Source: Blastocystis sp. Blastoise (lineage: Eukaryota > Sar > Bigyra > Opalinata > Blastocystidae). Taken from it: DNA of 64,000 bases. Shown piece after piece: positions 15,164 through 27,000 of the stretch. The translations under genes were made by a program, and so were the position numbers. Numbering within the stretch: the first letter of the stretch is position 1; the number at the start of each line of letters is the position of its first letter. Location: NCBI GenBank assembly GCA_039096225.1, contig JBBPEB010000007.1, positions 372,001 to 436,000 of the forward strand, read 5' to 3'. The notes beneath the pieces are model-generated. The model made no database searches. It was given only the letters and a program-made list of their open reading frames with translations, and was not told the DNA's origin.

Positions 15164-15221
<58 letters not shown>
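15164..15221. repeat. (TA)n tract, intron or in-frame (Ile-Tyr)n
   Basis: Alternating TA of about 57 nt sits between coding NSGS and EFTLTSIK. The frame stays open through it, and no TATAG acceptor is present at its end (it reads ATATGGAG). It can therefore be read either as an intron with a GGAG acceptor or as a translated Ile-Tyr repeat. Confidence 0.7.
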
Positions 15222-16966
15222 TGCCACTATTATCATATAGAAGTGTAGTAACATTTGGAAATAGATGAGTTGACATTATTGTCGAATACATACCATAACT
15301 AAATGTATCCGTTATTTTTTCAACTATATAATAATAATAATAATAATAATAAATATAATAAAAATAAATATAATAAATATTACAAATATAATAATAATAA
15401 TAATTTTAAAAATACTCCACACTACACTTAAAGTAGTTAAAAAATCAAAAACACCTTCTTTTAATGCTTTTAGAATAAGTTTAGCTGAATACTTTGAATA
15501 AGACTGGTCTATAATAAATTATTTATTATATTATATACATTTATTTACCTGGTTTATTTGTAATTTGTGTAATAGAAAAATAAGAAGGAAGACGTAATAA
15601 TTGATACATACCCCATTCGGTAGATATATAGTCAATACTATTTTATATACATTCATAAAATATTTCTTATTTTTATTCATAATATATACAAGAAATAGAA
15701 ATATATACATAAATGTTTTATCACTTGTTTTATCTATATATAATAATAATAAAACAAATAATATTATAATAATATATATACCATCATATTGAATGATGAC
15801 TTCATCTTGTTTCGTACATTCATCATTTATTTCACTTTTGTTAACTTCTGAATAATTATTTGTATATTTGGCTTCATCAGCTATATACTTATATAATTTA
15901 GGTAACTGATTTTTTTCTCTTCTTTCATTATAAACGTTAACATGATTACTATTCCATGTATATAGGCTTTTACGATCTAAAGAAGAGATCTTATTATATT
16001 CATTTATTTCTGATTCTGTGTAGTAATCATATTCTTCAGGATTCTTTATTTTATAGTCATATCTAGAAAATAAACGACTATATGTCGTTATATATTCCTC
16101 ATTATTTGGATTTAATAATTCATCACTTTTCTTATAATATGTAACTACTATATATATTTATTATTTTGTATATATTTATTTATTTATATTTATATATATA
16201 CCTTTAATCTTTAATTCTTCTAATGAAGGGAAAATATCTTTAATGCACAATGGGCATATATATTCTAATGGAATATTCGACGCATATGGATCTATATATA
16301 TTTATTATTTATAATATACTCTAGTATATATACATTCAACTTCAACTTGAGTAATATTCATCATTTTAAAAAAAGAGTGAATAACATAATAATTCATCTC
16401 TTCTTTGTGGTATCAATAATCCTATATATATACTATATTTATTATAAATAATTATATATGATTACCCCTAATAAACATTTGGTGTTTATTGTGATAAAGT
16501 GGAATCATAGTCATATATAGTATTCTATTCTTACTATAATATTCATATATATATAATAATAATAATATTTCTCAAATACTTGAATAAGAACTCTTTTAAA
16601 TGAAAAAATAAATCACTTTGTCTACTACTATCAACCACAAGTGAATACTCAAGTATTATTCTATATATATCCATACTATCTTTAAAATTTAATGAAGAAA
16701 TATCCATGTTCTCTTCCAACAAAAAATGAATTACTTTTTCCATCGGAGAAAAAGGTAGATCTATATAATAACTACCATCATCATATTTCTCAGAATGTTG
16801 AATAATGTCATAGAATGGAAGTTGAGGATATTTCTCAATAAATTCTTTAGAAATCCATAATTGCGTCTCATCCTGAAATGTAAACAAATCTAAAAAATAT
16901 ATTTATTATTTCTATTCATTAATAAATACATTTATCATCAAATATAAAAGAATCTGTGTCTGACAT

Positions 16967-18524
16967 TGCTTAAATTCAACTAGAACGATAAGATAATCAT
17001 ATATTATTATGCTTAAAAGATACTCTCTTATATATACAATAAATAAATAATAATGAAAGCTGATGTAATATAGAATATTATAAAATAATTGAAATGAAAA
17101 AAATAAAACTTGCTAATTCTGTAAAATACAATTTTTATGGAAATTATGAGAAATATAAAGAAAAAATAATAACTCTATTCACATAATATTTTTTATTCTT
17201 TTTCAGTCATTTTCAGATGATTTTCTTCATTCATTCAAAATTTCTGTTACATATATTATTCACTATTCAACCCTAGTATCAAGTCTATTTTTAAACAAAA
17301 ATGTGATATAGATTCTCCTAGACATCTTGAATATTTTTCTACTCTATAATAATTGAATTAAATAGAATCATCTCTCTCAAATAATTAGAATAAGTTGTTT
17401 ATTTTTTCTAGCCAACATAATACTATAAACAAATATTGTTACGATTGAAATTCTATCTATTCTTTCAAGTTCTATACTTTTTAAGTACAAATCAATAAAA
17501 GTTCTATAAACTCAGTTCTTGAAATATTTATATAGATGTTTTTAAAAGAAAGCATTTATTCACAAAATAATGCTTATAAAAATAAACATATATTCTTAAA
17601 AATCCTGAAAACATTAAAATAAAATTTTTTAACTCACTTGGAAAAAATTGAACAAATATATTCATTGTTCTATTGTTTATATGCAAGTATAGTAAAGATT
17701 TAAAAACATTTTATTCATTCTGTTGCTAGTATATACTTTTATAATCAATTAAATAAAAAATAAACAAATATTTTTATAGGAACAAATTCACTTTTTGTTT
17801 TATTGTTTCTGATATCATTCTTTATATATTTGAAATATTGTTTATATTATTTAGTATATAAAATAATATGATAGTATTATAATTAATAAGAAAGAATAGA
17901 TAGAAAGAGAAACAATATATATATATATATATACTTATTGCCAACACTTGCAATAAGAAAAGTATTTTTAAAAACTTTGGAACTCTTTATAAAAGTAGTC
18001 TCATTTCACATGCTATTTATCCTTATATATCTATACAGCTTTTATAAAAAAATAATTTCGATAATTATAACATATATAGATATAGTTATTAAAGCAATTA
18101 ATATGTGTTAACAATAATTGTTGTGAAATTCAAATTTCTTAATTCATTATTTTTTGGTTTTAATATATATAAATAAAAACAAATCGGTGTTAAGTATATA
18201 GAGTAGATAGATATTCTAAATAGGTAAATGTTTAAGGTTATTTATATTTATAATAATTTTCTTATCGATAAACATATGTACTAACAAACAAATACTTATA
18301 AATCATTCTATGTATAGAAATAAACAAAGAAAAACAAATATGCAATAAACATATCGTGAATACAAAGCAAAAATAAAAAAGTGAAAAGAAGTAACAATAA
18401 AAATAAAGAAATCAATTTTTTATATATAAAAAATAATGTATATAGAAATAAAGTTTGAACAAAAATATAAAAATAGTTCACAATAAATATTTCTTTGAAA
18501 ATATATATATATATAATATATTAT
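16967..18524. other. Intergenic region between two minus-strand genes
   Basis: About 1.56 kb hold the promoter of the BTB-like gene and the 3' flank of the hnRNP U-like gene. No ORF or RNA gene could be supported. Apart from a short TA run near 17913-17932 there is no repeat structure, and its composition is less repetitive than that of the introns. Confidence 0.5.
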
Positions 18525-21500
18525 TTACCAATGTCCTTGATTATCTCCAAATGGATAATTAATATAATTTTGAATAACTAATTCATAATCTGTTTGTTTC
18601 TTCGTATCTAAAATAGAATAATAAAGATCATTTGTAGTATTAATAGCATTATTTGAATAGAAAGAACGAGGTTCTAATAATTTATGAAAATCTAAATGAT
18701 TAAATAATGTTGTTTTTATTTGACTAGGTATAGTTACAATACATATACCTATATCGTGTGATAATAATAATCGTTTACCATAATCTATCATGTCATAAGC
18801 TATTTTAAAACCACGATATGAAGGGAACACAAATAGTTTCCCTAATCCTCCAATTTTAAAAGAATAATTAATATATACACTAGCATTTGGTTTAGACATA
18901 TTTGTACAATGTACTTTTGATTCATATATTAATAATATAGCTACAATACAATGTTGTTGATTTTCTCTAGCAATTATATATCCATCAGGAATATAAGAAG
19001 AATCATAAACAGAATATAAAGAAGCATAATTAGGTTCACTAACTAAATTTTTATAAAAATTAATAATTTCTTTATATTCATTTTCAGAAATAGCACAATG
19101 TTTTAAATATGTAAATGTACAAAGTTGATTATTTGGAGGACTAACAATTTTTGGTAGACAAATAGAAGTAGATAAAGATACAGTTGAATTAGATGGCATC
19201 TCTTTTGATTGATTATTTATATTCAAATTATTTTGATTATTTATATTCAAATTATTTTGATTATTTATATTCATATTATTTTGATTATTTATATTCATAT
19301 TATTTTGATTATTTATATTCATATTATTTTGATTATTAATATTCATATTATTTTGATTATTTATATTTATATTATTTTGATTATTTATATTTATATTATT
19401 TTGATTATTTATATTCATATTATTTTGATTATTCATATTATTTTGATTATTTATATTTATATTATTTTGATTATATATAGCATTACTATTAATATTCATA
19501 TCTTTATTAGTATTTTGTGGTATCGATGGTAATAAATTATGATTTGACTGATCTTCTGAATCTCGTTGATAATTAACTTCTTTTATTTTATTAAATATAT
19601 TATTATCATTATATTGAAGAGAAGAATTATTTACAGAAGGTGATTGCTGTTGATATAAAGATGTATTTGAATAATAAGAATCAGGATAATCAACAGGAGA
19701 TAATGGAGAATATATTTTAGTATTTATAGAATTATTGATAGGAATATTATTAAATGGATTTGTTGGTATATGTGGAATATATGAATTATTATTATTATTC
19801 ATGTTTTTATTATTATTTAAAAAAGGGGAAGATAAAGGAGTTGTATCATGAGAATTATTAGATAGAAGTGGAGATGCATATAATGTATTATATGCTTGAT
19901 TTCCAGGGGAATTTATTGACTTTGTCGAATATACAGAAGATTCAGAATAATTATATGTAGAATTAAGTGGATTTATTTGTTCTTGCTTTAAATTAGAATA
20001 GGGAAGAGAAAAGTTACTTAATGGAGATTCATTCTTTTTGGTCGTTTCAATAGGAAGAGTGTTATTATTATTATTATTATTATTATCTGAGATATTATTA
20101 TCAGCTTTATTATTAACTTTACTATTATTATTATCATCTGATATATTATTTTTATTATTATTATTATCTGAGATATTATTATTATTATTATCTGAGATAT
20201 TATTACTATTATTATTATCAGTTTTATTATTATTATCAGTTTTATTATTAACTTTACTATTATTATCTGAGATATTATTACTATTATTATTATTAATATC
20301 AGCTTTATTATTATTATTATTATTAAGATTAATAGTATTGAATAGTTTATAGGGATCAATAGTATTATTATTATTATTATTATTATTTTTAAATACATTA
20401 TTACTATTATTACGTACATTATTATTATTTTTAAATACATTATTATTATTTTTAAATACATTATTATTATTTTTTAATACATTAATACTATTTTTAAATT
20501 CATTATTATTATTTTTAAATTCATTAATATTATTTTTAAATTCATTATTATTATAATCAATTAAAACTGTATCACAAAGATAACTCATAGCATCCTTATC
20601 ATTAATAACACTAGTACTTCTCTTTTGACTTTTACCATTTATTGTAGCTATATTAATAACATCAGAATTTGTTAACTGTGGACTTGATGAAGAAATAGAA
20701 GCATTTATAATAGTAGAAGAAGACGATGAAGAAATTGAAGAAATTGAAGAATTATTAATTATTTGGCTTGATTCCTTATTATTTGTGATCTTTTCTTTAT
20801 CATTAATAATATCATTAATAAATTTTTCCATAGTATTCAGTTCATTTTCAGTTTTTGTTGTCTCAGAAATCATTTCTTTTTGTTTATTTTCTTTATTTAC
20901 TAGAGAAGTATCTCCATTTTTATTAACATCTATAATAATACCCAATTTATTCATAATGAGATTTTTATCATTATTATGTTCTTCATTATTATCATCTTTT
21001 TTAATATTATTATCTTTATTATCTTTATTATTTTTATTATCTTTATTATCTTTATTATCTTTATTATCTTTATTATTTTTATTATTTTTATTATCTTTAT
21101 TATCTTTATTATCTTTATTATCTTTATTATCGTTATCAATATCAATGTCTTCTTCAAAAGGAGAAGTAGAAGATTTTGATAAATAATCGCGAAATGATTC
21201 TTCGATATTTTTTTTATTTGATTTATTACTATCTTTATTATTATCTTCTGAATGAGCATTTATATTTAATGGTTGATTATTTCCAAATAATGCAGTTAAA
21301 GGTAGATTATTATTAGCATCATTATTAACATTATTATTTTGTATATATATATTATTATTCACTTCTTTCATTTGTGTCTTTCTATCTGATTTATAATAGG
21401 CAGAAGAATTTGCATCATTTTGATGGTTACGTACATATTCTATAAAATAGATTATATTTAATAATAATATTAAAACTATTTTTAAAAAAATATCATTTAT

Positions 21501-23435
21501 AAACAACACAGGCTTTATAATATATATATATACTCTTTAGTTTTTCAAGTCTTATATTCATTTCTTCTTCAGGAGCATCATTATAATAAACTTCATCAAA
21601 ACCTTCATCACAATGAGGAAGTTCAGCATTCACTATATATATAATAATTATTATTATTATTATACAAAAAAAAACTTACAATAATAATAATAATAATAAT
21701 AATTATTATTATTATTATTATAATACAAAAAAAAACTTACAATAATAATAATAATACTTCAATAATAATATATAAATATATAATAAAAAATGTAATTTTC
21801 AAAAATAAAAAACATATATATATACTTAATAACTTTTGCATAATAAAATTATTTATATCTTTATCAGGATCTGTTAATTCACGTTTCTTTCTATATTCTA
21901 AGAATTTTTCAACAGTTTGAATAAAAACTATTGCATATTTACGATAGGTAAAAAAATAAGATAATTTTTTAGCTCTACTTCTTATATCTAAATTAGTTAA
22001 ATCCAAAATATAATTATGATTTTGCTTTGATACTCTTTCTAATATTAAATCAAATAAATCTATATATATATATTGATAAATTTTTATTATGACATATATT
22101 ATATTATAATAATAATAATAAATATATTATATAATAATAATAATATATACGATATGATTTAGAAATCAAAAATCGTTTAGAATAATCACGATAACGAGGA
22201 CATGTACTACACTATATAAAAATAATATTTAATACTTATTATACACAATGAAAATAAAATGAATATAAAAACATTTAAAAAAAAATATTTATTATATAAT
22301 AAAATCATCAATATATATATACATCAAATGTATAAACAAGAATATCTGAAGATAATATTCTCCACCGTTTTAATGGTTCAGAAGCACGTTTTAAAACTGT
22401 ATATGTCGATTTACCACTACAGGGAGGTCCTATTAGCATTAATAACTATATATATATTATTATAATAAAATATTAACAAAAATATAAAAAATAATAATAA
22501 AAATAAAATATTAACAAAAATATAAAAAATAATAATAATAATAAAAATAAAAAACACAATAAAAACAAAATAAAAATAAAAATAAAAATAAAATAATAAT
22601 ATACGGTTCCTTTTTTTATACTACATATAGATCCAAAATTAATATCAGTTGATTTTAATAATCCCATGGGAATTCCAGTAATATTATATTTTTTTATAGA
22701 TGATTCAGGTAAATTAAAGTTAAAATTGGCAGTAATTTGTGTATTTAACACATATATATGAGGAAATGAACCACAATCAAACTATATATAATATATATAT
22801 ATATATAAATAAATATAGAAAATATTTATTCTTTAAAAAAATATATATATAATTATACACTTGGATCTATTGGATATTTCCTAAATTGATCTCCAATTAA
22901 AGTCCATATATGACATTCCTCAAAATTAATACCCATATAAACTATATTTAAACAGAAAGAGATTATTATATATTATTATTATTTAAATATATATATACTT
23001 GTATCTTTTGTTTTTCCAGGAACTTCAACTGTTACTAAAGAACCAACTGAGTCATGACAATCATCAATGACATTCCTAAAAATAAAAAAATAAAGAAAAA
23101 AAGAATAAAATAAAATTATTTACCCATTTAAATCATAGCATCGACCAATTTCTTCAGGATTCACATTTGATGTCGACCAGCCAACACGAACAAATGAGTT
23201 TTTATTCGGAGTATTATTATTGATGCCATCAATCACAATCTTATAATAGCATGGAGATTTCTTAGTATAATGAGTAGCTCTTATACCTGCTCCAATATAT
23301 GATAAATATCCTATAACCCATAAATAAACCAAATTAAAATATACCTTTCGAATCTTGAGTGAATTTCAAAGAATCTTGAGTAATTCCATGTAAAGAACAA
23401 TCACTCGGATTCAAACGAATAATATTATTACTCAT
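18525..23435 (-). CDS. hnRNP U-like SPRY + P-loop kinase protein with Asn-rich linker and C-terminal GNAT domain
   Basis: Start ATG 23435 (MSNNIIRLNPSDC). Exons: 23435-23345, 23310-23124, 23075-22999, 22941-22859, about 22781-22606, 22448-22328, 22211-22150, 22062-21836, 21634-21534 and 21450-18525. Exons 2-5 encode a SPRY domain (VRVGWSTSNVNPEEIG, YMGINFEECHIWT, FDCGSFPHIYV). Exons 6-9 encode the hnRNP U-type P-loop kinase-like domain: Walker A LIGPPCSGKSTY, then the family's NYILDLTNLDIRSRAKKL and a conserved tail FDEVYYNDAPEEEMNIRL. The last exon continues in frame for about 970 residues: a long Asn/Ser-rich stretch, DNK and INNQNN tandem repeats, and then a C-terminal GNAT-like fold (GGLGKLFVFPSYRGFKIAYD, with the acetyl-CoA-loop-like PSYRGF). 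Animal hnRNP U has SAP, SPRY and kinase-like domains and a Gly-rich RNA-binding tail, and acts in nuclear RNA binding. SAP and the Gly-rich tail are missing here. The GNAT fusion is unusual. Acetyl-acceptor unknown. Confidence 0.78.
19200..19475. repeat. 24-bp coding tandem repeats (INNQNN units)
   Basis: About 13 imperfect units of roughly 18-24 bp with a TTATTTTGATTATTTATATT core. On the minus strand they encode repeated (N)INNQNN(M/I/L)N in the hnRNP U/GNAT protein, just upstream of the GNAT domain. Unit-to-unit variation is mostly single-base. Confidence 0.9.
20050..20545. repeat. Asn-rich coding repeat region (AAT triplets, ISDNNN / FKNNNN units)
   Basis: Long arrays of AAT triplets punctuated by ISDNNN, KADNN and VFKNNNN units lie in the low-complexity linker of the hnRNP U-like/GNAT protein. 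Open reading frames on other frames here are repeat shadows. Confidence 0.85.
21005..21135. repeat. TTATCT hexamer array coding (Asp-Asn-Lys)n
   Basis: Repeats of TTATCTTTA on the plus strand encode DNK/NNK units on the minus strand, in the first third of the low-complexity linker of the hnRNP U-like/GNAT protein. Confidence 0.85.
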
Positions 23436-24003
23436 TTATTCTTACAGGAAAAGAAATATGAGAAATAAAATTGGCTGAAAAGAGTTGAAAAAAACTACTT
23501 TTTTATTTTTTTTAATTTCTCCACTTTTTATTGAATATAAAATATATAAGATAGGGCAATACTATCATATTTATTGTGAATATATATTTATGAAATTAAA
23601 ACAGTCTTATGAGCAATTAACTTTTTTATATGTGTTGCAATTTGTTTATAATTCTTAAATTTGTTATAAAAATTAAAATTATAACTATTATTTATATTCA
23701 AATGAATATCCATAATCTTCACAAATGTAGTTTGATATTTAAATGAACACAAAATGTTGTAAAAGGCAGTTTAATTATTTTAAAATCATATTGATATCCA
23801 ATTACAAGCACTTATACTTTATAGTACATCTTAATTATAGTTAAATAAGTCTAGAATAAATGAAAATTTATTTAAAATGAACAAAAATCGAAAAATTCAT
23901 GGGAATTCAAGAAATTTTAAATAAATCAAAATAATCAAGAATAAATAATAAATGAGAAAAATTCTTCATTTGTGTTGTTTTGTCATATATCCTTGCAATA
24001 TTC
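23436..24003. promoter_or_regulatory. Divergent intergenic region
   Basis: About 570 bp lie between the start of the hnRNP U-like gene (-) and the start of the surface-protein gene (+). No ORF, repeat or RNA gene is seen. It presumably carries both promoters. Confidence 0.5.
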
Positions 24004-27000
24004 ATGAGATCAGTATTTGCTCTCATAGGATATCTTTGCTTGTTCTTCGTAGCATGTAAGCCTTTTATACTTAAAATAGTGTGTCTATATATATATATAC
24101 TCATTATAGTTTGTTGCGAAGAGGGTGAAATTGATATTATTTTAACAAAGCATTTCACAGAAAGATCTGAGGATCAATCATGGGCTTTGTATTATCAAAA
24201 CAAGACTTCATTAGATAGACTATTCCTTAGTCATGGTTCACTTATTGATCAGTACAATCAAAAAATTCAATATTTATGTCTACTTAAAGATTCCAATTAT
24301 ATTCTTACATTAAATTCTACGTATATAGTTCTATTATTTTTTTAAATGGTTTTATTTTGTAAATTTTTAATAATTTATGTTTTTTATATAGATCTGGAAA
24401 TGGTTGGGGATCAAAGCCAAGTGATGAAACAAGAATAGAAATTTCTTATGATAAATTTGTATTAATTATTGCAAATTTTCCTTACTTTCAAGGTCAAAAT
24501 ATATTTTCTATTGAATTTTCTTTTACAAGTATTTATTTTTTGTATTTTATAATGTTTTATATTTATTATTATATTTATTATATTTATTATATTTATTATA
24601 TTTATTATTATTATTATATTTATTATATTTATTATATTTATTATTATTATTATATTTATTATATTTATTATTATTATTATATTTATTATATATATTATAT
24701 TTATTATATATATTATATTTATTATTATATAGCTACATTTTTATCTTATCCTTCAGAATCATGGGAATATAGTAAAATTCCTCAAGAAAATGATTTATGG
24801 AAAACAATGTCTACTTCTATATCATGGCGTGAATATGATCCTTCTATAAGTATTTTAGCAGATAGTATTACTCGATATTATCGAAAAATTGTTGATTTTA
24901 ATATATATAAACATATATTATTTCGTTTATTTATTAAAAGTAATTGTGGAATTGTTATCTATATAAATGGATATGAAATCGATAGACATGCTTTGAAAAG
25001 GTAATTAAATAGGGTTATATTATATTATAATTTTTTTTTATTAGTTTTTATATTATTTTTATTAAATTATATATTATTATTATAAATTATTATATAGTGG
25101 TCCTATATATTCGAATACAACTGCTTCAACTCCTTATACTATTATAGCTTACTATAAGTATATTAATATATTATATATATAATAAACTATATATATATAT
25201 AGTTATTTATTATCATCAGATGTATATAAATCTGAAAATGGTTTAATAATCGTGGGAATTGAACTTCATTCTTATAATTTAGATAATATTAAACAAGAGG
25301 TGTTTATTTCATCACTTTATTTAGTTAATTCAAATAGTATATATATATATATATATATATGATATCATATTATTATTATTATTAATAATATATATATATA
25401 TATTTTTTTTTATAATTTTATTATATATTTTAATAATATATAATATATAAATAGCTGATGCATATATGCTTACATTAAATGGATTTTATTCTTGTTCTTC
25501 AAAACAAACAATTACTTCATCATCATGTAATTCATTATTTGTACCTCAACAATATTATCAACCATTTATTATTAATACACCTGTTGATATTCTATTTGAT
25601 TTCTATGAAAATAAGTATATTTTATTATATTTTATTATTTTATATTAATTTATTTTAATTATATATTAAATATTATTATTTTTTTAATTATATAATAAAT
25701 ATTGCTATTTTTTTTTAATATATTATTTTATTATTATTAATTATAATAATAATAATTTTATTGTTATTCTCCAATATATATTTGAATTAATAAAACTAAA
25801 ACTATTCTATATTCTCTATATAGTTTTGAATGGTTGAATTATTATTCTATAACTTTTTGTGTTAGTGAAGAAGATCAATATACATGGTTTTTATATGGTA
25901 GAGATATATATGGTATAGAATATTTATTAGATAGTCAATATAATGTAAATATTAATCCTGATAATAAAGAAACATATTATTTATTAACTACAAATATTAA
26001 AACATATTGTGGATATTCATTACATATAAGTATATATATTTATTTAATTTTATTTATTTATTTAATTTTATTTATTTAATTTTATTTATTTATTTATCAA
26101 TTTTATTTATTTATTTATTTATTTATTTAATAAATTTTATTTATTGCTAAAAATATAATATAAATAATTCTTTATAGTTTCTGCATCAAATAAAATATCT
26201 ATATGTAAAATTCATTTTTATGGTTTATTAAATAAATATATAACATCTTCTTTAGAATATCCTGATTCTATTTCATTTTTCCCTCAAAATTCTATATTAA
26301 CATTAAAGCCTATATCAACAGGATATCAAAATTTTACATTATTATCAACTATTGCATATGAAACATATGATTTTTCTAAATATGATGGAATATTAACTAT
26401 ACAATTATCTCATTTACGTTCTATATATATTAATATTTCTGCTTTTGATTCAATATCACAAACAATTCAATATGCTTCATTTACTATTACTTCTAGTTGT
26501 ATATATATATATATATATTATTATTATTATTATTATTATTTATAATTATTATAAGTATAATAATAATAATAATTATTTATTTATGTATTATTTAGTAAAT
26601 AAAACAATAACATATTAATATATCTATATATAGTTTGTTCTAAATCAAGTATTCTTGGTTATTTTGATTTTAATAATGTTCCTTATTCTAAAGATATGTT
26701 AATATCTTTAAAAGATTTAAATAATTATGCAAAATTATGGTTTTATCGAAAAGCTATCTCTATTCCTGAAGTATCCTTATGTTTAAATCCATTACATTTT
26801 TATTCTTTATCATTTGTAAAAAATTCCCAAGATTATTTATGGGGTAAAGGATATTATTTAGATTTATATTTATTATTTAATAGTGATTTACCTTATTCAT
26901 TTCAATATTTACGTATGTCTTCATTTGATGATTCTTTATATGATCCTATTACTTTTCAACCAAATTATTTAATATCATTACAAACAAAATGGAGATATTT

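Larger units (their letters stand above)
13029..16966 (-). pseudogene. BTB/POZ-like N-terminal protein of a probable repeat family, frameshifted
   Basis: Start ATG 16966 (MSDTDSFIFDDK), stop TAA 13031-13029 (HVDYRIESF). The exon at 16887-16550 reads ISKEFIEKYPQLPFYDIIQ then DDGSYYIDLPFSPMEKVIHF, which resembles a BTB/POZ-like fold. Later exons read DPYASNIPLEYICPLCIKDIFPSLEELKIK, a long exon at about 16145-15795 (YYKKSDELLNPNNEEYIT), then leucine/isoleucine-rich blocks such as HLFPNVTTLLYDNSG and CFPKLHIINYEASM, reminiscent of leucine-rich-repeat surfaces. The protein would be about 900 residues. The intron phase from the preceding exon leads into LLIPQRRDELLCYSLFF and then a stop. The continuation MMNITQVEVE is one base out of frame across a 7-nt homopolymer at 16368-16374. 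It is therefore either a pseudogene or an indel error. Function unknown; the BTB assignment is a shape-level guess. Confidence 0.5.

Noticed and set aside
19200-19475. CRISPR-like regular repeats
   Set aside because: Units are contiguous, have no unique spacers, and encode an in-frame protein repeat in a eukaryotic gene.
20018-20461. Long Ile- or Leu-rich open frames over the Asn-repeat linker (also 19209-19532 and 20785-21259)
   Set aside because: Frame shadows of AAT and AATAAA-type repeats; the sense frame is the hnRNP U-like/GNAT protein.
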